From NCBI GenBank assembly GCA_035544635.1, contig DATKDQ010000085.1, positions 1 through 18,784 of the forward strand: a stretch of 18,784 nt of DNA. Direction: 5' to 3'. A program made the translations under genes and the position numbers. Each line of letters starts with the position of its first letter. Position 1 is the stretch's first letter. A model generated the notes under the pieces. The model saw only the letters and a program-made list of their open reading frames with translations. It ran no database searches and was not told the DNA's origin. Source of the DNA: DATAFT01 sp035544635. Lineage in GTDB: Bacteria; Acidobacteriota; Thermoanaerobaculia; Multivoradales; Multivoraceae. Shown here in pieces: positions 13,937 to 18,784 of this stretch.

Positions 13937-14899
13937 TTGGTCAGCTACCAGGACTATTACGGCACGCTCGGCGTCGACAAGAACGCCGGCCAGCCCGACA
14001 TCCAGCGTGCCTATCGCAAGCTGGCGCGCAAGTACCATCCCGACATCAACAAGGATCCCGCGGCGGAGACCAAGTTCAAGCAGATCGGCGAGGCCTACGA
14101 GGTCCTCAAGGATCCCGAGAAGCGCGCCAGGTACGACCAGTTCGGCTCGGCCTGGAAGAACGCCGAGAGAACGGGCGCACCACCTCCCGGTTGGGAGGGC
14201 GTCCAGTTCGACTTCGGGGGACCCGGCGCCGGAGGCTTCGACTTCGGCGGCGGCCCGTCCGGCTTCAGCTCGTTCTTCGAGATGCTGTTCGGCGGCGGCG
14301 GCCCGTTCGGAGGCGGCGGCGGGAATTTCGCGGGGGGCGGCGCGTCGGGCCGGGTACAGCCGGCGGCGCGCCGCGGGAGCGACCAGGAGAGCCGCATCAC
14401 GATCACGCTCGAGGAGCTGGCGCGGGGCGGCAAGCGCCAGCTCACGCTCTCCGATCCCGCCACCGGGCGTAGCGAGACGATCGAGGTGACGATCCCGAAG
14501 GGCCTGCGGCCCGGGCGCAGGATCCGGCTGGCCGGCAAGGGAGCGCGCGGCGCGTTCGGCGGGCCTCCGGGCGACCTGCTGCTCCAGGTCCAGCTCGAGC
14601 CCCACCCACACTTCCGGGTCGAAGGTGACGACCTGGTCGGGCCGGTCGAGGTCTCACCGTCGACCGCCGCCCTCGGGGGAGAGGCGCGGGTGCGCACGAT
14701 CGACGGCAGCGCGACCATCAAGCTGCCGGCGGGTTCCTCCTCGGGACGGCGCATCCGGCTGCGCGGCAAGGGTCTCCCGCGCACCTCCGGCGAGCCCGGA
14801 GACCAGTACGCAGAGGTGAAGATCGTGGTGCCCCAGGACCTGAACGACGAGCAGCGGCGCCTGTTCCAGGAGCTGGCGTCGCACGAGTCCCGTTCCTGA
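13937..14899 (+). CDS. DnaJ-like co-chaperone, CbpA type (no zinc finger)
   Basis: This 320-residue Hsp40 stimulates the ATPase of DnaK and delivers unfolded substrates. The J domain is at residues 5-70, with HPD at 34-36 in KYHPDINKDP and the usual AYEVLKDPEKRARYDQFG. A Gly/Phe-rich linker covers about 82-135 and includes FSSFFEMLFGG. Two beta-sandwich substrate-binding domains follow (about 150-300), with IPKGLRPGRRIRLAGKG and LPAGSSSGRRIRLRGKG as the paired signatures. The CxxCxGxG zinc-finger repeats of classical DnaJ are absent. The start is a TTG at 13937, with GAGGGGA about 8 nt upstream; the J domain begins immediately after it. clpB follows 18 nt downstream, so the pair forms a disaggregation unit with DnaK encoded elsewhere. 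Confidence 0.94.
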   Translation: MVSYQDYYGTLGVDKNAGQPDIQRAYRKLARKYHPDINKDPAAETKFKQIGEAYEVLKDPEKRARYDQFGSAWKNAERTGAPPPGWEGVQFDFGGPGAGGFDFGGGPSGFSSFFEMLFGGGGPFGGGGGNFAGGGASGRVQPAARRGSDQESRITITLEELARGGKRQLTLSDPATGRSETIEVTIPKGLRPGRRIRLAGKGARGAFGGPPGDLLLQVQLEPHPHFRVEGDDLVGPVEVSPSTAALGGEARVRTIDGSATIKLPAGSSSGRRIRLRGKGLPRTSGEPGDQYAEVKIVVPQDLNDEQRRLFQELASHESRS

Positions 14900-14902
14900 C
14901 TC

Positions 14903-14910
14903 GGAGAGGA
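14903..14910 (+). promoter_or_regulatory. Ribosome binding site of clpB
   Basis: GGAGAGGA sits 7 nt before the clpB ATG at 14918, within the 18-nt gap after the dnaJ-like gene. It indicates independent initiation on a shared message. Confidence 0.6.
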
Positions 14911-14917
14911 TCGAGAT

Positions 14918-17542
<2,625 letters not shown>

Positions 17543-17880
17543 GGAACGAGGGAGCGACACGTTGACGTTGGCGTGCCCTCGGTGCTCGTAGGTGGCCCCG
17601 CGGCGGGCTGGCGGGGCGTTCGCTGGGCGTGGCTGCGACTTTGACCCGCGTAGGCAGCGCCGCGGCGGGCTGGGCCGGGTCGGGGGCCCCCTGCGGGGGA
17701 CCGGCGCGCGCAAAGAGGAGGGCGTTGGAGATCGTGCGCGCGCCTGCGCTTCGGCTCGCTACCACCTCTTCCGCTTCACCGTCGCGGTACCAGCGCTCGC
17801 CTACGAGCTCCCCCTCCGGGGCGCTCCGGCGAGCGGACGACCCGCTCCCCTTCATCCGATCGACGAGCTAGCATCGCGCG
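17543..17880. other. Gene-free 338-bp GC-rich spacer with short repeats
   Basis: No convincing gene is seen here; the open frames on both strands are low-complexity, rich in Arg, Ala, Pro and Ser. The 14-mer ccgcggcgggctgg occurs at 17598-17611 and again at 17660-17673. A 7-bp hairpin (gccccgc / gcggggc, 17595-17617) could weakly terminate the clpB message. A ggggg/ccccc/ggggg run at 17682-17699 can pair in two alternative ways. The tract may be a dispersed repeat element or simply drifted spacer. Confidence 0.5.
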
Positions 17881-18528
17881 GTGACGGTCGCCATCCTCCC
17901 CGCGGCGGGCGAGTCGGCCCGCATGGGCAAGCCGAAGCTCCTGCTGCCCTTCGGCGACACCACGGTCGTCGGCGCGCTGATCGCGAGCCTGCGCCGCGGC
18001 GGCGTCGAGCGCATCGTGGTCGTGGTCGCTCCCGGCGACGACGAGCTGCGCTCGTGGGCGGCGCGCGACCGCGACCTCACCGTCACCGAGAACCCCCGCC
18101 CCGAGCGCGGCATGCTGTCGAGCATCCTCTGCGGGCTCGAGGCTCTGGGCGGCGCCGAGGCGGTGGCGGAGTCCGGTGAGGTCGTACTGGTCACGCCCGC
18201 CGACCTCCCCGCCATCCGGCCCGACACCATCCGGCGTCTGGTCGAGGCGCTGCGAGGAGCGAGCGCGCCGCTCGCCGTCCCGGTGTACAGCGGCAAGCGC
18301 GGACATCCGTTGGCGCTGGGGCCGACCGCGCTCCACGAGGCCGCGGCGCTCGATCCCGCGGTCGGCCTGCGCCAGCTCCTCGATCGCCGCGCCGTCCTGG
18401 AGCTCGCCGTCGACGACCCCGGAGTGGTCGAGGACGTCGACACGCCGGCGGACTACGAGCGGCTGCGCGCGGCGGCCGAGTCCGGAGGACGCCCCCCCTC
18501 CCCTCGCGACGGAGGCGCCTCACGGTGA
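17881..18528 (+). CDS. MocA-like nucleotidyltransferase (molybdenum cofactor cytidylyltransferase family)
   Basis: This 215-residue protein belongs to the MobA/MocA NTP-transferase family, which attaches CMP or GMP to molybdopterin for molybdoenzymes. It opens with the nucleotide-binding signature LPAAGESARMGKPKLLLPFG (residues 6-25). ENPRPERGMLSSI, TPADLP at the metal-binding position, GKRGHPLALG and the closing VEDVDTPADYERL follow. GKRGHP and the DTPADY end favour MocA over MobA or IspD. The last 20 or so residues are a Pro/Gly/Ser-rich tail. GTG 17881 is the only start in front of the signature and has no Shine-Dalgarno; a TAGCAT lies 7 nt upstream. No molybdoenzyme gene is visible in the window, so the cofactor assignment rests on family resemblance alone. 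Confidence 0.85.
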   Translation: MTVAILPAAGESARMGKPKLLLPFGDTTVVGALIASLRRGGVERIVVVVAPGDDELRSWAARDRDLTVTENPRPERGMLSSILCGLEALGGAEAVAESGEVVLVTPADLPAIRPDTIRRLVEALRGASAPLAVPVYSGKRGHPLALGPTALHEAAALDPAVGLRQLLDRRAVLELAVDDPGVVEDVDTPADYERLRAAAESGGRPPSPRDGGASR

Positions 18529-18532
18529 CTGC

Positions 18533-18784
18533 TCAAGGGCAGGTGGCGAAGGCGCGGGTATCCTGAACCGGCTGGAACGGCTGATCGAGCGGGTTGTCGT
18601 AGACCTTCACCATTCCAGTCTCGGTGTCGGTCACGGTGAGCCGCACCTCGACGTTGGTGAGGCCGGCGGCGAACACCCAGAAGCTGTCGAACGCCGAGGC
18701 GCAGGCGTCGAGCACCTTGATCAGGATCTCGACGTTCGCGGAGTCGAAGAACCAGAACGCGCCGGTGTCGTCGGTGAGCTCGAT
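18533..18784 (-). CDS. C-terminal fragment of a probable secreted protein with an FWFF/FWVF module
   Basis: The frame is open from the right edge to a stop at 18533, giving the last 83 residues of a larger protein whose start lies outside the window. It reads GAFWFFDSANVEILIKVLDA, then DSFWVFAAGLTNVEV and LTVTDTETGMVKVYDNP, and closes QPVQDTRAFATCP. The pattern is two beta segments built around FWFF and FWVF, with two Cys residues, one in the middle and one near the end, that could form a disulfide. I recall this kind of module at the C-terminus of exported proteins in Acidobacteriota and related groups, but it has no function I can name. A GTG at 18715 is not the true start, since the module begins upstream of it. 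The gene converges on the MocA-like gene with 4 bp between stops. Confidence 0.75.
   Translation of the reverse strand: MELTDDTGAFWFFDSANVEILIKVLDACASAFDSFWVFAAGLTNVEVRLTVTDTETGMVKVYDNPLDQPFQPVQDTRAFATCP

Overview
The window is GC-rich chromosomal DNA from a Gram-negative-type bacterium. Three things suggest Acidobacteriota, perhaps Thermoanaerobaculia: an exported Ser/Thr kinase with PEGA repeats, several secreted TPR/PEGA/beta-propeller proteins, and at the right edge the C-terminus of a secreted protein with an FWFF/FWVF module that I associate with that group. The assignment is an inference from gene content and has not been tested by any search.

Layout. The left edge (1-281, +) is the 3' end of recA, converging on a minus-strand pair: a four-helix membrane protein overlapped by an Smr-domain protein (304-1100). 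A 186-bp spacer rich in inverted repeats separates this pair from a minus-strand TRAP transporter operon (1287-4219) made of a DctP-type binding protein and a fused DctQ-DctM permease. A 290-bp divergent promoter region follows, then plus-strand genes. First is a secreted M48 metalloprotease with a helical, TPR-like tail (4511-6265).

Next comes a tightly coupled block (6405-13293): a transmembrane Ser/Thr kinase with PEGA-like outer repeats, a secreted TPR/NHL-propeller protein, a secreted PEGA-PDZ-TPR protein, and glutamate-1-semialdehyde aminomutase (hemL). These genes overlap by 4 nt or are separated by 6 nt. The first three look like one sensing or envelope system. hemL is a metabolic gene carried at the end of the same transcript.

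A 7Fe-type ferredoxin (13406-13660) has its own sigma70-like promoter and a terminator hairpin. A chaperone pair follows: a CbpA-like DnaJ without the zinc finger, and ClpB (13937-17542). After a gene-free 338-bp GC-rich tract with short direct repeats comes a MocA-like nucleotidyltransferase (17881-18528). It converges, with a 4-bp gap, on the partial FWFF-module protein at the right edge.

Points worth a second look: the coupled kinase/propeller/PEGA-PDZ/hemL operon; two junctions where the downstream gene appears to start at CTG inside a CTGA stop/start overlap; a TRAP binding protein lacking the usual ligand-binding arginine; possible leaderless starts; and repeat-rich spacers. I saw no CRISPR array, tRNA, rRNA, insertion sequence or phage gene.
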